A stretch of 64,000 nt of DNA from Mesonia mobilis DSM 19841 (GCF_000423405.1 NZ_AUHX01000006.1:124001-188000); one strand, 5' to 3'; numbered from the stretch's first letter, positions 41,623 through 51,056 are shown. Numbers and translations are program-made. Notes: a model not told the origin generated them from the sequence alone.

Positions 41623-43225
41623 AAGTTTCGACGACATCCCAATTGGCTCTTACTTCAATTTCTTTAGGGAAATAGATAATTTCTTCTGCTTGTTTTTGGT
41701 TTAGATAACTACCGGTATCCCACTTGCCGTTTTCGTTTTCATCATAAATTATTCGCATAAAGTAAGACCCGGGATTAATGTAATTAAAGGTAAATAGGTT
41801 GCCGTCTTCTTCTTGATGAATAATTTCTTTATAAACTTCATCTTTATTATTAGTAAGCTGAACAATTACCGGATAAGATTTAATGTTTTCGATCTTCATA
41901 TTCAGCACTCCTAAATCGGCAAAATTTGGTGTTCTTAAATTATAGCTTAACGTGTCGTTGGTATGCTCGTAAAAATCGGTTAGCGCGCCCGGAAAAAGCT
42001 GAATTTGATAAGCTTGCTTTTCTTCTTTTTCAAAATCGAAGCGATACGTATTTTCGAATGATTGATAATCGTGTTTAAACGGAATAAAAATCGAGTCTTT
42101 ATTCATGATTTTCACAAAAGCGGTATCTAATTTTTCTAAAGGTAAATTAGCGGTGAGTTTAAATTTTTCATTCACATTGATCGTCCCTTTAGTAACAGCG
42201 TTAACTTCTAAAGAATCGGTAAGCATGTCTTTGATCTTGGTATAAACGGTGTCGGTATATTTTTGGTTGTCGACTTTAAAAACCAGACTGTCAACTTCCA
42301 TAAAAGGTTTGTACCAATAGTGTAAAGTATCTTTTTTACTGTCTTTAATAATTCGGTAATCAAATTCTGAAGGATGCTCAGAAAGTAAACTAATTTTAGT
42401 GCTATCGGGAATCCCTTTATAGCCAAAAATTAAATGATGCTTAGCAAGTTGTTTAGGTCGCTGAATTTCGAAATCTAAAATTTCTTTGAAGATATTAATC
42501 TTGTAATTTTCGTCGCTCGGCACTTCAATTAAACTATCTACAAAGCCTATTTTATCGCTTCGAGGGTCAAACTTGTAATTTTGATTCTTGTCTAACATCG
42601 CCACTATTCTATAGGTTCCTTCTTTCATATTTTCAACAGAAAAAGTATTCAGCGTGTCTTGTGTGTAAGAAATATAAGTTGGCATTTTATTAAAGACCAC
42701 CGAGTCGTTGTAGGTCGAGTCTACTTCATAAAGCATTACCGAGATAAACTCGTCTGTTTTTCTATTGAAAGCATCTTTTATGCTTCCTTGTACCGAAAGT
42801 GAATCGACGTAGCTTCCGGTAGAAAAAATATATTTAAAAAAAGGTAAGGGATTTCCTTCGGTGTTATCGACAATACTATTTCCAAAGTTAATCGTGTAGG
42901 TCGTGTTTTCTAAAAGTGTATCTATAATTTTAATTCGCACATCTTTGCTGGCGCTTCCCATCGGGTAGATTTCCGGTTTAGGATCCATCGGTGGCGAGAC
43001 GATAATTTGGCGTTGCGGATTGTCGAGTTTTATATATTCATTAAAATTTATTCTAATCTCTTCTGCCTTAAAATTAGTCGAAAAATTTTCTGGATATGCA
43101 TTTACAAATGTGGGCGGGATGGTATCAATATCGCCACCTTGCGGCATACCTCGTTTAGCGCAGTTAAAGAAAAAGCTAAAGCTGAAAAGAGCTAAAAAAA
43201 AATATATAAAGCGTTTAAAATTCAT
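41609..43225 (-). CDS. Lipoprotein with bacterial Ig-like domain (Big_5)
   Basis: A 538-residue exported lipoprotein: signal peptide with an unusually Phe-rich core, lipobox FFNC (Cys near residue 22), then CAKRGMPQGGDIDTIPP, the standard N-terminus of this flavobacterial family. The first ~110 residues form an Ig-like domain (FVNAYPENFSTNF, RINFNEYIKLDN, YTINFGNSIVDNTEGNP). The remainder has beta-rich carboxypeptidase-regulatory-like segments (GTYRIVAMLDKNQNYKFDP and, near the end, SYFMRIIYDENENGKWDTG). It is probably outer-membrane or surface located; function unknown. It is downstream of comF on the minus strand with a 50-base gap. Confidence 0.88.
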   Translation of the reverse strand: MNFKRFIYFFLALFSFSFFFNCAKRGMPQGGDIDTIPPTFVNAYPENFSTNFKAEEIRINFNEYIKLDNPQRQIIVSPPMDPKPEIYPMGSASKDVRIKIIDTLLENTTYTINFGNSIVDNTEGNPLPFFKYIFSTGSYVDSLSVQGSIKDAFNRKTDEFISVMLYEVDSTYNDSVVFNKMPTYISYTQDTLNTFSVENMKEGTYRIVAMLDKNQNYKFDPRSDKIGFVDSLIEVPSDENYKINIFKEILDFEIQRPKQLAKHHLIFGYKGIPDSTKISLLSEHPSEFDYRIIKDSKKDTLHYWYKPFMEVDSLVFKVDNQKYTDTVYTKIKDMLTDSLEVNAVTKGTINVNEKFKLTANLPLEKLDTAFVKIMNKDSIFIPFKHDYQSFENTYRFDFEKEEKQAYQIQLFPGALTDFYEHTNDTLSYNLRTPNFADLGVLNMKIENIKSYPVIVQLTNNKDEVYKEIIHQEEDGNLFTFNYINPGSYFMRIIYDENENGKWDTGSYLNQKQAEEIIYFPKEIEVRANWDVVETFRLK

Positions 43226-43275
43226 CTGGCCAATTTTTCTGCAAAGAAACGATTATTTTTAAATTGAATGATCAT

Positions 43276-43953
43276 TTAAACGGTATAAGCCATTGCAGCA
43301 ATGCTAAGTTTTACCTCTTCAGCTTTCAGCAATATGCTTCCGCAAGAAACTAACGTGGCGCCGGTGGTTATAATATCGTCTACCAATAAAATGTGTTTAC
43401 CGATAATCTTTTCTTCATTTTGTAAACTAAAATAATTTGATTTTATTTCTTGTCGAGCTAATCTTCCTTTAAAAACTTGGGTTTTAGAAGCTTCTTTTTT
43501 CACCAAAACATCATCGATGTAAATTTTGTTGAAGTGTTGTGCGATCACTTTGGCAAAACCTTCTACCTGATTATAACCGCGTTCCTTTTTTCTACTTTTA
43601 TGAATAGGCACCGGGATCACGGCATCAATATGCTCCATAAAATCGCCCTTAGCTAAGTAAGGAGAAATCCATTCACCTAAATAGGTGCTGATCTCTGGGT
43701 GATTTCTATATTTTAAATTATGAAACAGCTCTTGAGTAATGCCTTTTTTATAGAAATAGAGCAAACTTGTAACGTTGTGAACAGCAATTTGATTTTCAAA
43801 TACTTTTTTTAATGTATTTTCGTTATCTAAATGTGTATTGGCTAACGGTAGTTCGTGTAAGCAATGTGAACAAAGAATTTCTTGTTCAACCAAATTCTCA
43901 CTACAAGCTAGGCACTTTTGAGGAAAGAATAAATGAAATAAATCTTTAAACAA
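43276..43953 (-). CDS. comF: ComF-family phosphoribosyltransferase-like protein
   Basis: A 225-residue protein with an N-terminal four-cysteine zinc finger (CLACSENLVEQEILCSHC) and a C-terminal type I phosphoribosyltransferase domain. The PRPP loop is ILLVDDIITTGATL, and VIPVPIHKSRKKERGYNQVEGFAK is the family signature. ComF is needed for DNA uptake in naturally competent bacteria and interacts with the DNA-import and recombination machinery. No ATG is available in frame; translation starts at TTG (43953), giving the expected N-terminus. The gene is divergent from the coiled-coil protein gene. Confidence 0.93.
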   Translation of the reverse strand: MFKDLFHLFFPQKCLACSENLVEQEILCSHCLHELPLANTHLDNENTLKKVFENQIAVHNVTSLLYFYKKGITQELFHNLKYRNHPEISTYLGEWISPYLAKGDFMEHIDAVIPVPIHKSRKKERGYNQVEGFAKVIAQHFNKIYIDDVLVKKEASKTQVFKGRLARQEIKSNYFSLQNEEKIIGKHILLVDDIITTGATLVSCGSILLKAEEVKLSIAAMAYTV

Positions 43954-44002
43954 TTCATTATTAATTTCTTACCAAGTTAATAAAAATTGTACTCTTTTAT
44001 TT

Positions 44003-44884
44003 ATGAGCGAAAAGAAAAAAGAAAACATTTTAAAAATTCTTATTGGTGTTTTACTTGCCGGGTTGGTAATTATGGGCGGTTACACCTTTAATTTTCATCG
44101 AGAAAAAAATGAGAATGAAAAATACTTAGAAGATGAGAAAGCTTATTTGCAAACTGAGCTTAAAGAAATACAAGTCGCTTACGATAGCTTAGAAGTCGAA
44201 AATTCTTCAATAAAAAAAAGTTTACAGAAAGAAAAGCAACGTATTCTGGCCTTGTTAGATTCGATCAATTCTTTAGAATCGAATTATAACCAATTAAAAA
44301 AATACAGGCAACAAGCCGATCAATTAAAAATTGAAAAGCAACGTTTACTTAATCATATTGCCGAGTTGGCAGAAGAGAATCAAAAATTGAAAACTGCTAT
44401 CGATAGCACCAATCAAATTCTTCAAAATACGCAACAAAAAACAGATTCGCTTAACACTAAAAATGAAGAGTTACAGCAAAAAATAAATGAAGCTTCGGTT
44501 ATTCAGATCTCAGAAATTCACGGTGAAGGAGTTTACTTGCGCAAAAACGGAGAGGTAAAACCTACGCGCAATGTAAAACGAATTGAAAATATGCGAATTT
44601 GTTTTCAGCTTAATGAAAGTAAAATTGCGCCAGCCGGCAACAAGAATATCTTTATTCAGGTAATTAATCCTAACAATAATTTAATCGGCGAAAAGAAAAA
44701 GGAACTTTTTGACGAGAAAGAATTGTACTACAGCGCTAAAACCGAGGTTAATTATCATCAGATCAACTTAAACGTTTGTGCGTTAATGGATATAGCCGAA
44801 AATAATGCTGTTGAAGGCAAGTATATTGTGCATATTTTCGATAACGACGTTTTACTTTCCTCTGCCTCATTTATTATCGAATAA
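44003..44884 (+). CDS. Single-pass membrane coiled-coil protein
   Basis: A 293-residue protein with one N-terminal membrane helix (about 10-28), a long coiled coil (about 35-165; heptads such as LKKYRQQADQLKIEKQRLLNH) and a compact C-terminal domain (about 168-293). The C-terminal part includes RICFQLNESKIAPAGNKNIF and ends IVHIFDNDVLLSSASFII, looking like a small beta-sandwich. The topology places the coiled coil and C-terminal domain probably in the periplasm. Flavobacteria commonly carry this protein, often annotated only as hypothetical or SMC-like because of the coiled coil. It has no recognised function; it lies just upstream of glyS. Confidence 0.8.
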   Translation: MSEKKKENILKILIGVLLAGLVIMGGYTFNFHREKNENEKYLEDEKAYLQTELKEIQVAYDSLEVENSSIKKSLQKEKQRILALLDSINSLESNYNQLKKYRQQADQLKIEKQRLLNHIAELAEENQKLKTAIDSTNQILQNTQQKTDSLNTKNEELQQKINEASVIQISEIHGEGVYLRKNGEVKPTRNVKRIENMRICFQLNESKIAPAGNKNIFIQVINPNNNLIGEKKKELFDEKELYYSAKTEVNYHQINLNVCALMDIAENNAVEGKYIVHIFDNDVLLSSASFIIE

Positions 44885-44921
44885 AAAACCGCTTAATATC
44901 TGTTAATTAAAGTCGGTTTTA

Positions 44922-44929
44922 TATTTTTG
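44922..44929 (+). promoter_or_regulatory. Candidate -7 promoter element TATTTTTG of glyS
   Basis: Exact TAnnTTTG match ending four bases before the ATG, predicting a leaderless transcript. Confidence 0.5.
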
Positions 44930-44933
44930 TTGT

Positions 44934-46472
44934 ATGGCAAAACAACAAGATAAATTTAAGCAGGTAATCGCTCACGCAAAAGAGTACGGTTATATATTTT
45001 CTTCAAGTGAAATTTATGACGGTCTTAGTGCAGTTTATGACTATGGTCAAAACGGAGCAGAGTTAAAGAAAAATATAAAAGATTATTGGTGGAAAAGCAT
45101 GGTTCAGCTTCACGACAACATTGTTGGGTTAGATGCTGCGATTTTAATGCATCCAACCACGTGGAAAGCTTCTGGTCACGTCGATGCTTTTAACGACCCG
45201 TTAATCGATAATAAAGATTCTAAAAAGCGTTATCGCGCCGATGTTTTAGTAGAAGATTATGCTGAAAAAATTAACCAAAAAGCGCAAAAAGAAATTGCGA
45301 AAGCAAAGAAGCGTTTTGGTGATAAATTTGACGAAGCAGAATTTGTAAGCACCAATCCGCGTGTAATTCGATACAAAACAGAAGAAAAAGAAATTTTAGA
45401 GCGTTTGGCAAAATCGTTAACCAATGAAGATCTAGCCGATGTAAAAGCTTTAATTGAAGAATTAGAAATTGCTTGCCCGGAGACCGGTTCTAAAAACTGG
45501 ACAGACGTAAAGCAATTCAACTTAATGTTCGGTACCAAATTAGGAGCTTCTGCAGACAGCGCAACAGATCTATACTTAAGACCAGAAACTGCGCAGGGTA
45601 TTTTTGTAAATTTTGCGAATGTGCAAAAAACCGGAAGAATGAAAATACCTTTCGGGATCGCACAAATTGGTAAAGCCTTTAGAAATGAGATCGTAGCAAG
45701 ACAATTTATCTTCCGTCAACGTGAGTTTGAACAAATGGAAATGCAATTTTTTGTACGTCCGGGTGAAGAACTTACTTGGTTCGAAAAATGGAAAGAAACT
45801 CGCCAACAATGGCACGCTTCTCTTGGTTTAGGTGAAGAAAATTACCGTTTTCACGATCACGAGAAAATGGCACATTATGCAAATGCCGCAACCGATATCG
45901 AATTTAATTTCCCGTTTGGGTTTAAAGAATTAGAAGGTATTCATTCACGTACCGATTTCGATTTAAAAGCACATGAAGAGCATTCAGGTAAAAAATTACA
46001 GTTTTTTGATCCTGAAATGAATAAAAACTACGTGCCTTACGTGATCGAAACTTCTATTGGTTTAGATCGTATGTTCTTAGCAGTTTTCTCAAGTTCTTTA
46101 CAAGAGGAAGAGTTAGAAGGCGGAACTTCAAGAACCGTTTTAAAACTTCCGGCAATTTTAGCGCCTTACAAAGCGGCAATTTTACCATTAGTAAAGAAAG
46201 ATGGTTTACCGGAAATCGCTCAAGAAATCGTAGACGATTTAAAATGGGATTTCAATATAACTTATGATGAAAAAGATGCTGTTGGTAGAAGATACCGTCG
46301 TCAAGATGCTGCGGGAACGCCATTTTGTATTACAGTAGATCACGACACCAAAGATGATCACCAAGTTACCGTTAGAAATAGAGATACGATGGAACAAAAA
46401 CGAGTTCCGATCGCTGAGTTAAAATCTTTGATCCAGAAAGAAGTAGATTTTAAAACTTGGATGAAAAAATAA
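44934..46472 (+). CDS. glyS: Glycyl-tRNA synthetase (dimeric class II type)
   Basis: A 512-residue alpha2-type glycyl-tRNA synthetase, the single-chain eukaryote-like form. It shows GYIFSSSEIYDGLSAVYDYG, the motif 1 and 2 region RPETAQGIFVNFANV with IGKAFRNEIVARQFIFRQREFEQME, the ELEGIHSRTDFDLKAHEE region and motif 3 IETSIGLDRMFLAVF. The C-terminal anticodon-binding domain (about 400-512) follows. No gap or odd residue is noticed. A strong terminator follows. In many genomes this form is named glyQS; I use glyS. Confidence 0.96.
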   Translation: MAKQQDKFKQVIAHAKEYGYIFSSSEIYDGLSAVYDYGQNGAELKKNIKDYWWKSMVQLHDNIVGLDAAILMHPTTWKASGHVDAFNDPLIDNKDSKKRYRADVLVEDYAEKINQKAQKEIAKAKKRFGDKFDEAEFVSTNPRVIRYKTEEKEILERLAKSLTNEDLADVKALIEELEIACPETGSKNWTDVKQFNLMFGTKLGASADSATDLYLRPETAQGIFVNFANVQKTGRMKIPFGIAQIGKAFRNEIVARQFIFRQREFEQMEMQFFVRPGEELTWFEKWKETRQQWHASLGLGEENYRFHDHEKMAHYANAATDIEFNFPFGFKELEGIHSRTDFDLKAHEEHSGKKLQFFDPEMNKNYVPYVIETSIGLDRMFLAVFSSSLQEEELEGGTSRTVLKLPAILAPYKAAILPLVKKDGLPEIAQEIVDDLKWDFNITYDEKDAVGRRYRRQDAAGTPFCITVDHDTKDDHQVTVRNRDTMEQKRVPIAELKSLIQKEVDFKTWMKK

Positions 46473-46496
46473 GCTGAAGTTTTCACTTTAGCGCAT

Positions 46497-46528
46497 AAAA
46501 AAAGCTTCTCAAACGAGAAGCTTTTTTT
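46497..46528. terminator. Intrinsic terminator of glyS
   Basis: A-run, AGCTTCTC, AAAC loop, GAGAAGCT and T-run; symmetrical, serving glyS and the convergent MORN-like gene. Confidence 0.93.
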
Positions 46529-46547
46529 ATTTGTTTAATCTTATATA

Positions 46548-46898
46548 TTATTCAGAAACAGCGATAGAGTTAGAGTTTTGCCAAGTCGTTACATCGGCAA
46601 TTTGATTTTCAGAATAGTCAACTTCAACTAATTCATCATTTTTCCAGAAAAACCATTTTCCGGTTTTTACTCCGTCTGCATAATTACCAATGGCTGTTTT
46701 TTCACCTTCAGCATTATACATAACCCATTCACCGTGAAGTTTACCATCTTTGTAAGTTCCTACTTGTTGTACTTCACCGTTATCGTAATAATATGTTCCT
46801 TTTACTAAGTCACCTTTTTTCTCAAAATTTGGCTTTACTTCTTGTGCATTCATTCCTACTCCAAGTAATACCATCGCCATAAAAACTATCTTCTTCAT
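46548..46898 (-). CDS. Exported MORN-repeat (YwqK-like) protein
   Basis: A 116-residue protein with a signal peptide (ending GMNAQ) and two or three MORN-type repeats: GTYYYDNGEVQQVGTYKDGKLHGEW, VMYNAEGEKTAIGNYADGVKTGKW and FFWKNDELVEVDY. Databases often name such proteins toxin-antitoxin system YwqK family antitoxin, but no toxin is encoded beside it and the signal peptide makes that role improbable. Probably an envelope protein of unknown role. It is convergent with glyS. Confidence 0.85.
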   Translation of the reverse strand: MKKIVFMAMVLLGVGMNAQEVKPNFEKKGDLVKGTYYYDNGEVQQVGTYKDGKLHGEWVMYNAEGEKTAIGNYADGVKTGKWFFWKNDELVEVDYSENQIADVTTWQNSNSIAVSE

Positions 46899-47082
46899 CG
46901 TATTTTATTTAAAGTTAACTTAACAAATATAATAATTATTTACATTAAATCAATAATTACGTAACATTAAATTAACATAGGAAGTGTTTTTTGTTGAAAA
47001 TTAGCGAGTTAAATGTGTAAAGAGAGTTAATATTCATCTATATTTTATCGTGATATTAGTAGAGCAAAACAGAAATACTTCT

Positions 47083-47090
47083 TATTTTTG
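47083..47090 (+). promoter_or_regulatory. Candidate -7 promoter element TATTTTTG of aspS
   Basis: Exact TAnnTTTG match; a transcript would start near 47095, leaving about 20 bases before the ATG at 47115. It covers the in-frame TTG at 47088, which therefore cannot be the start. Confidence 0.55.
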
Positions 47091-47114
47091 CGCTCAAATT
47101 TGAACAGACAAACT

Positions 47115-48866
47115 ATGTATAGATCACATACAAACGGAGAATTACGACTAAGTCATAAAGAAGAAATGGTGACTTTGGCCGGTTGGGTACAAAAAACAAG
47201 AGATAAAGGATTTATGATTTGGGTAGACCTTCGCGATCGCTATGGGATCACTCAACTTATTTTTGACGAAGAACGTACTCCGGCAGCTGTGATGGAAAAA
47301 GCAAAAAGCTTAGGCCGTGAGTTTGTGATCCAAATTAAAGGTAAAGTTATTGAGCGTGAATCTAAAAACGCTAATATTCCTACCGGTGATGTGGAGATTT
47401 TGGTAGAAGAATTAGAAGTGCTTAACCAGGCATTAGTGCCACCATTTACCATTGAAGATAAAACGGATGGAGGTGAAGACCTTCGTATGAAATATCGCTA
47501 TTTAGATATTCGTAGAAACCCGGTAAAAAATAAATTGGTATTTCGTCACAAAGTAACGATGGAAGTAAGGAACTTCTTATCGAAGCAAGATTTTGTTGAG
47601 GTTGAAACACCATATTTAATTAAATCTACTCCAGAAGGTGCGCGAGATTTTGTCGTGCCAAGTAGAATGAATGAAGGGCAGTTTTACGCACTTCCGCAGT
47701 CACCACAAACCTTTAAGCAATTGTTGATGGTTGGCGGAATGGATAAATATTTCCAAATCGTAAAATGTTTTAGAGATGAAGATCTACGTGCAGATCGTCA
47801 GCCGGAGTTTACACAGATCGACTGTGAAATGGCGTTTGTAGAACAAGAAGATATTTTAGATACTTTTGAAGGTTTAACCCGTCATTTATTGAAAGAAATT
47901 AACGGAGTTGAGCTAGAAAAATTCCCTCGAATGACTTACGACGACGCGATGCGTAAGTATGGTAACGACAAACCTGATATTCGTTTTGGGATGGAATTTG
48001 GGGAGTTAAATGAAGTGACCAAACATAAAGACTTCAAGATTTTTAATGAAGCAGAATTAGTTGTTGGTATCGCCGTTCCTGCTGGCGCAAGCTATAGTAG
48101 AAAAGAGATCGATAAACTTATCGATTGGGTAAAGCGACCACAAGTAGGCGCTTTAGGGATGGTTTACGCAAAATACAATGAAGACGGGAGTTTTAAATCT
48201 TCGGTAGATAAATTTTACGATGAGGCAGATTTAAAAGCTTGGGCAGAAAAAACCAACGCAAAACCTGGCGATCTAATTTGTGTACTTTCCGGAGAAACAA
48301 ATAAAGTTAGAGCGCAATTAAGCGCTTTCCGTATGGAAATGGCAGAACGTTTAGGTTTAAGAGATCCTAAAACTTTTGCTCCGCTTTGGGTAGTAGATTT
48401 TCCATTACTGGAGTGGGATGAAGAAACTGAACGTTACCACGCGATGCACCACCCGTTTACTTCACCTAAAGTAGAAGATATTCCGCTATTGGCAACAGAA
48501 CCGGGTAAAGTAAAGGCAAATGCTTACGATCTAGTATTGAATGGGAATGAAATTGGTGGTGGTTCTATTAGAATTCACGATAAAGCTACGCAAGCTACCA
48601 TGTTCGATTACTTAGGTTTTTCTGAAGAAGAAGCAAAAGCACAATTTGGTTTCTTGATGGATGCTTTTCAATACGGAGCGCCACCGCACGGAGGTTTAGC
48701 TTTTGGTTTAGACCGATTGGTAGCTATTTTAGGCGGACAAGAAACGATTAGAGATTTTATTGCTTTCCCTAAAAATAATGCAGGTAGAGATGTAATGATC
48801 GACGCGCCGGCAAAAATTGATGATGAGCAACTAAAAGAACTTCATCTAAAAGTTGAATTAGAATAA
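47115..48866 (+). CDS. aspS: Aspartyl-tRNA synthetase
   Basis: A 583-residue class IIb synthetase of the bacterial type. The N-terminal OB anticodon-binding domain (about 1-110) begins [17 protein letters not shown], with [17 protein letters not shown]. Motif 2 is [18 protein letters not shown] and motif 3 is [15 protein letters not shown], with the large bacterial insertion (GAD domain) between. The ATG at 47115 is chosen over an upstream in-frame TTG because the latter overlaps the promoter box. A clean terminator follows. Confidence 0.97.
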   Translation: MYRSHTNGELRLSHKEEMVTLAGWVQKTRDKGFMIWVDLRDRYGITQLIFDEERTPAAVMEKAKSLGREFVIQIKGKVIERESKNANIPTGDVEILVEELEVLNQALVPPFTIEDKTDGGEDLRMKYRYLDIRRNPVKNKLVFRHKVTMEVRNFLSKQDFVEVETPYLIKSTPEGARDFVVPSRMNEGQFYALPQSPQTFKQLLMVGGMDKYFQIVKCFRDEDLRADRQPEFTQIDCEMAFVEQEDILDTFEGLTRHLLKEINGVELEKFPRMTYDDAMRKYGNDKPDIRFGMEFGELNEVTKHKDFKIFNEAELVVGIAVPAGASYSRKEIDKLIDWVKRPQVGALGMVYAKYNEDGSFKSSVDKFYDEADLKAWAEKTNAKPGDLICVLSGETNKVRAQLSAFRMEMAERLGLRDPKTFAPLWVVDFPLLEWDEETERYHAMHHPFTSPKVEDIPLLATEPGKVKANAYDLVLNGNEIGGGSIRIHDKATQATMFDYLGFSEEEAKAQFGFLMDAFQYGAPPHGGLAFGLDRLVAILGGQETIRDFIAFPKNNAGRDVMIDAPAKIDDEQLKELHLKVELE

Positions 48867-48871
48867 AAATT

Positions 48872-48900
48872 AAAAAATCCTGTGAAAACAGGATTTTTTT
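48872..48900 (+). terminator. Intrinsic terminator of aspS
   Basis: AAAAAATCCTGT, a GAAA tetraloop, ACAGGATTTTTT and one further T. Confidence 0.93.
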
Positions 48901-48929
48901 AGCCAAAAGAATAAGGTTATAAAGGTTGA

Positions 48930-50702
48930 ATGATGAAGAAGAGAACACCTTTTACTCGGTTTTTGATTTGGAGATATAAACATATTTCCAACAAGAACTT
49001 TGTTTATCTATTAAGTATTCTTGTAGGTTTAATTGCCGGGTTGTCTTCGGTAGCTTTAAAAAACATTACGCATTATATCGCTATGTTTTTTGAGCAAGGC
49101 GCGGTACACGATTATCACGTGTATTGGTATTTTATTTTTCCGTTTTTGGGCTTGTTACTCGTTCTATTGGTCAAGAAATTTATTTTACGAAAAGATGTTG
49201 ATCACGGGATCCCGATGGCACTTTTTGCTATTTCTCAAAAAAACGGAAAGATGGATCGGCGTAATTTGATCAGTTCTTTACTTACCGCTCCGTTAACGGT
49301 TGGTTTTGGTGGTTCTGTAGGTTTAGAAGGTCCTTCTGTAGCGACGGGAGCATCTTTTGGTTCTAACATTGCGCGCATGTTTCATATGAATGCGCAAACT
49401 AGAAAGCTATTGTTGGTTTGTGCTGCTGCGGGATCACTTTCAGCAATTTTTAAAGCGCCAATTGCAGCGATCTTATTTGCGATAGAAGTGTTTAGTTTAG
49501 ATTTAACCTTTGCTTCCTTACTTCCGTTATTAATGGCTTCGGTAGCGGCTGTAGTGACCAGAATGTTTTTTATTGGGGAACAATATATTGTCGATTTTCA
49601 TGCGATTCAGAAATTCGATATTCAGAATATTTTATTTTATTCAGCGTTAGGGGTAATTACGGCGATGGTTTCTATCTATTTTTCGAAAATTTATTTCACG
49701 ACCGAGAATTACTTCCGCAGAATAAAAAATGATTATTTCAAAATCGTAATTGCCGGTTTTATTATTGGTTTACTTACGTTTTTGGTTCCGCCACTTTATG
49801 GGGAAGGTTTTACGTTTATGAATCGATTGATCGCTCAAGATTATGGAAGTGCTTTCGATGCTTTTCTTTATAAAGATATGTTGGGCAATAGCTGGGTGGT
49901 GATAGGTTTAATCTTAGGACTTATTTTATTAAAACCCATTGCAACTTCGGTCACATTAAGTGGTGGTGGCGTTGGTGGGGTTTTTGCTCCAGTTCTATTT
50001 TTGGGAGCGGTTACCGGTAGTTTTTTTGTGAATTTGTCTAGACAATTAGGTTTCACGCTTTCTTCAGAAAACTTTACGATGGTTGGGATGGCCGGTTTAA
50101 TGGCGGGAGTTTTACAAGCGCCGATGACGGCAATTTTCTTGATCGCAGAAATTACAGGCGGTTATCAGTTGTTTGTTCCGTTAATGATCACGGTGACGAT
50201 TTCATTTTTGCTATCGAAAGCTAATTCAGATTATAATATTTATACGAAAGAATTAAAAGACCAAAACGCGCTGTTAACACACGATAAAGATCAAGCGGTA
50301 CTTACACTTTTGAAGTTAGACCGAATTATTGAAACGAATTTTATTAGTGTAAAACCTAAAATGACGCTGAAAGAAATGTTGCACCAAGCGGTCGTGAAAT
50401 CGAAACGAAATCTTTTTCCCGTGCTTAACGATGAAGATGAATTGGTAGGCGTTCTTACGTTAGATGATATTCGGGAAATTATGTTTAATACCGAATTGCA
50501 GGAAACCATGTTGGTCGAGTTTTTGATGCATGATGCTCCAGATTACATTCATTACGGGCAAGATAGTATGCAGCAAGTAATGAATAAATTTCAGAATACC
50601 GGTGCGTGGAATTTACCCGTGATTAAAGAAGGGAAATACGTAGGCTTTGTTTCAAAATCTAAAATGCTTACCGCTTACCGAAGAAAATTAATTTCATATT
50701 AA
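48930..50702 (+). CDS. CLC-family chloride channel with C-terminal CBS domains
   Basis: A 590-residue membrane protein with the CLC fold (about 20-445) and a CBS pair (about 460-585). Selectivity-filter motifs are DHGIP (91-95), GLEGPSVA with gating Glu133, and GGVFAP. By alignment to E. coli ClC-ec1, Glu186 matches Glu202, but the internal proton glutamate (Glu203) is replaced by Val187 in ILFAIEVFSLD. Val at this site is typical of CLC channels rather than H+/Cl- antiporters, so passive anion conduction is a reasonable guess. The small membrane protein gene starts 11 bases downstream, probably in the same transcript. Confidence 0.92.
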   Translation: MMKKRTPFTRFLIWRYKHISNKNFVYLLSILVGLIAGLSSVALKNITHYIAMFFEQGAVHDYHVYWYFIFPFLGLLLVLLVKKFILRKDVDHGIPMALFAISQKNGKMDRRNLISSLLTAPLTVGFGGSVGLEGPSVATGASFGSNIARMFHMNAQTRKLLLVCAAAGSLSAIFKAPIAAILFAIEVFSLDLTFASLLPLLMASVAAVVTRMFFIGEQYIVDFHAIQKFDIQNILFYSALGVITAMVSIYFSKIYFTTENYFRRIKNDYFKIVIAGFIIGLLTFLVPPLYGEGFTFMNRLIAQDYGSAFDAFLYKDMLGNSWVVIGLILGLILLKPIATSVTLSGGGVGGVFAPVLFLGAVTGSFFVNLSRQLGFTLSSENFTMVGMAGLMAGVLQAPMTAIFLIAEITGGYQLFVPLMITVTISFLLSKANSDYNIYTKELKDQNALLTHDKDQAVLTLLKLDRIIETNFISVKPKMTLKEMLHQAVVKSKRNLFPVLNDEDELVGVLTLDDIREIMFNTELQETMLVEFLMHDAPDYIHYGQDSMQQVMNKFQNTGAWNLPVIKEGKYVGFVSKSKMLTAYRRKLISY

Positions 50703-50713
50703 AAAAATTAGTG

Positions 50714-50956
50714 ATGCGATACGTGATTTTAACCTTGTTTATCTTAATTGTTCTAGCAATTGGTACAGGTTTTTATTTTAGAATTTTTGAAGAAGATATA
50801 AAAACCGGAGATATCATTATCGGTATTTCGGTTTTGGTAAGTTGCTTTATTTTAATGCCGCTTTTTATTTACCATCGCTGGAAAGGAAAAAAATTACAAG
50901 ATTATACCTTAAGCCCTGAAAACATTAAAAAGATGAAAGATAAGGGTTTATATTAA
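50714..50956 (+). CDS. Small two-helix membrane protein
   Basis: An 80-residue protein with two hydrophobic segments (about 2-21 and 35-56) and a basic C-terminal tail, YHRWKGKKLQDYTLSPENIKKM. The GTG directly before the ATG could also start translation. No family is recognised with certainty; similar small proteins are common in flavobacteria. It follows the CLC gene by 11 bases and may share its transcript, but no partner role is shown. Confidence 0.75.
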   Translation: MRYVILTLFILIVLAIGTGFYFRIFEEDIKTGDIIIGISVLVSCFILMPLFIYHRWKGKKLQDYTLSPENIKKMKDKGLY

Positions 50957-51022
50957 TGATAAGCTATTATTAATTTTTTAAATATCTTGAAGAAAAACAG
51001 CTTTAAATCATTTTTTTATCTG

Positions 51023-51030
51023 TACGTTTG
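51023..51030 (+). promoter_or_regulatory. Candidate -7 promoter element TACGTTTG of cspA
   Basis: Exact TAnnTTTG match 26 bases before the cold-shock gene. The predicted leader is only about 20 bases, unlike the long thermosensing leader of E. coli cspA. Confidence 0.5.
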
Positions 51031-51056
51031 TATCTATTATTAATTATTTATTTACA

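Noticed and set aside
46548-46898. MORN-repeat protein as a toxin-antitoxin component
   Set aside because: The YwqK antitoxin name is attached to many such proteins, but this one has a signal peptide and no toxin gene beside it.
47088-47114. Longer aspS starting at TTG 47088
   Set aside because: The TTG is part of the -7 promoter box TATTTTTG, so it cannot be in the mRNA; the ATG at 47115 gives the normal N-terminus.
51023-51056. Long thermosensing cold-shock 5' leader as in E. coli cspA
   Set aside because: The consensus -7 box lies 26 bases before the ATG, leaving only about 20 bases of leader.
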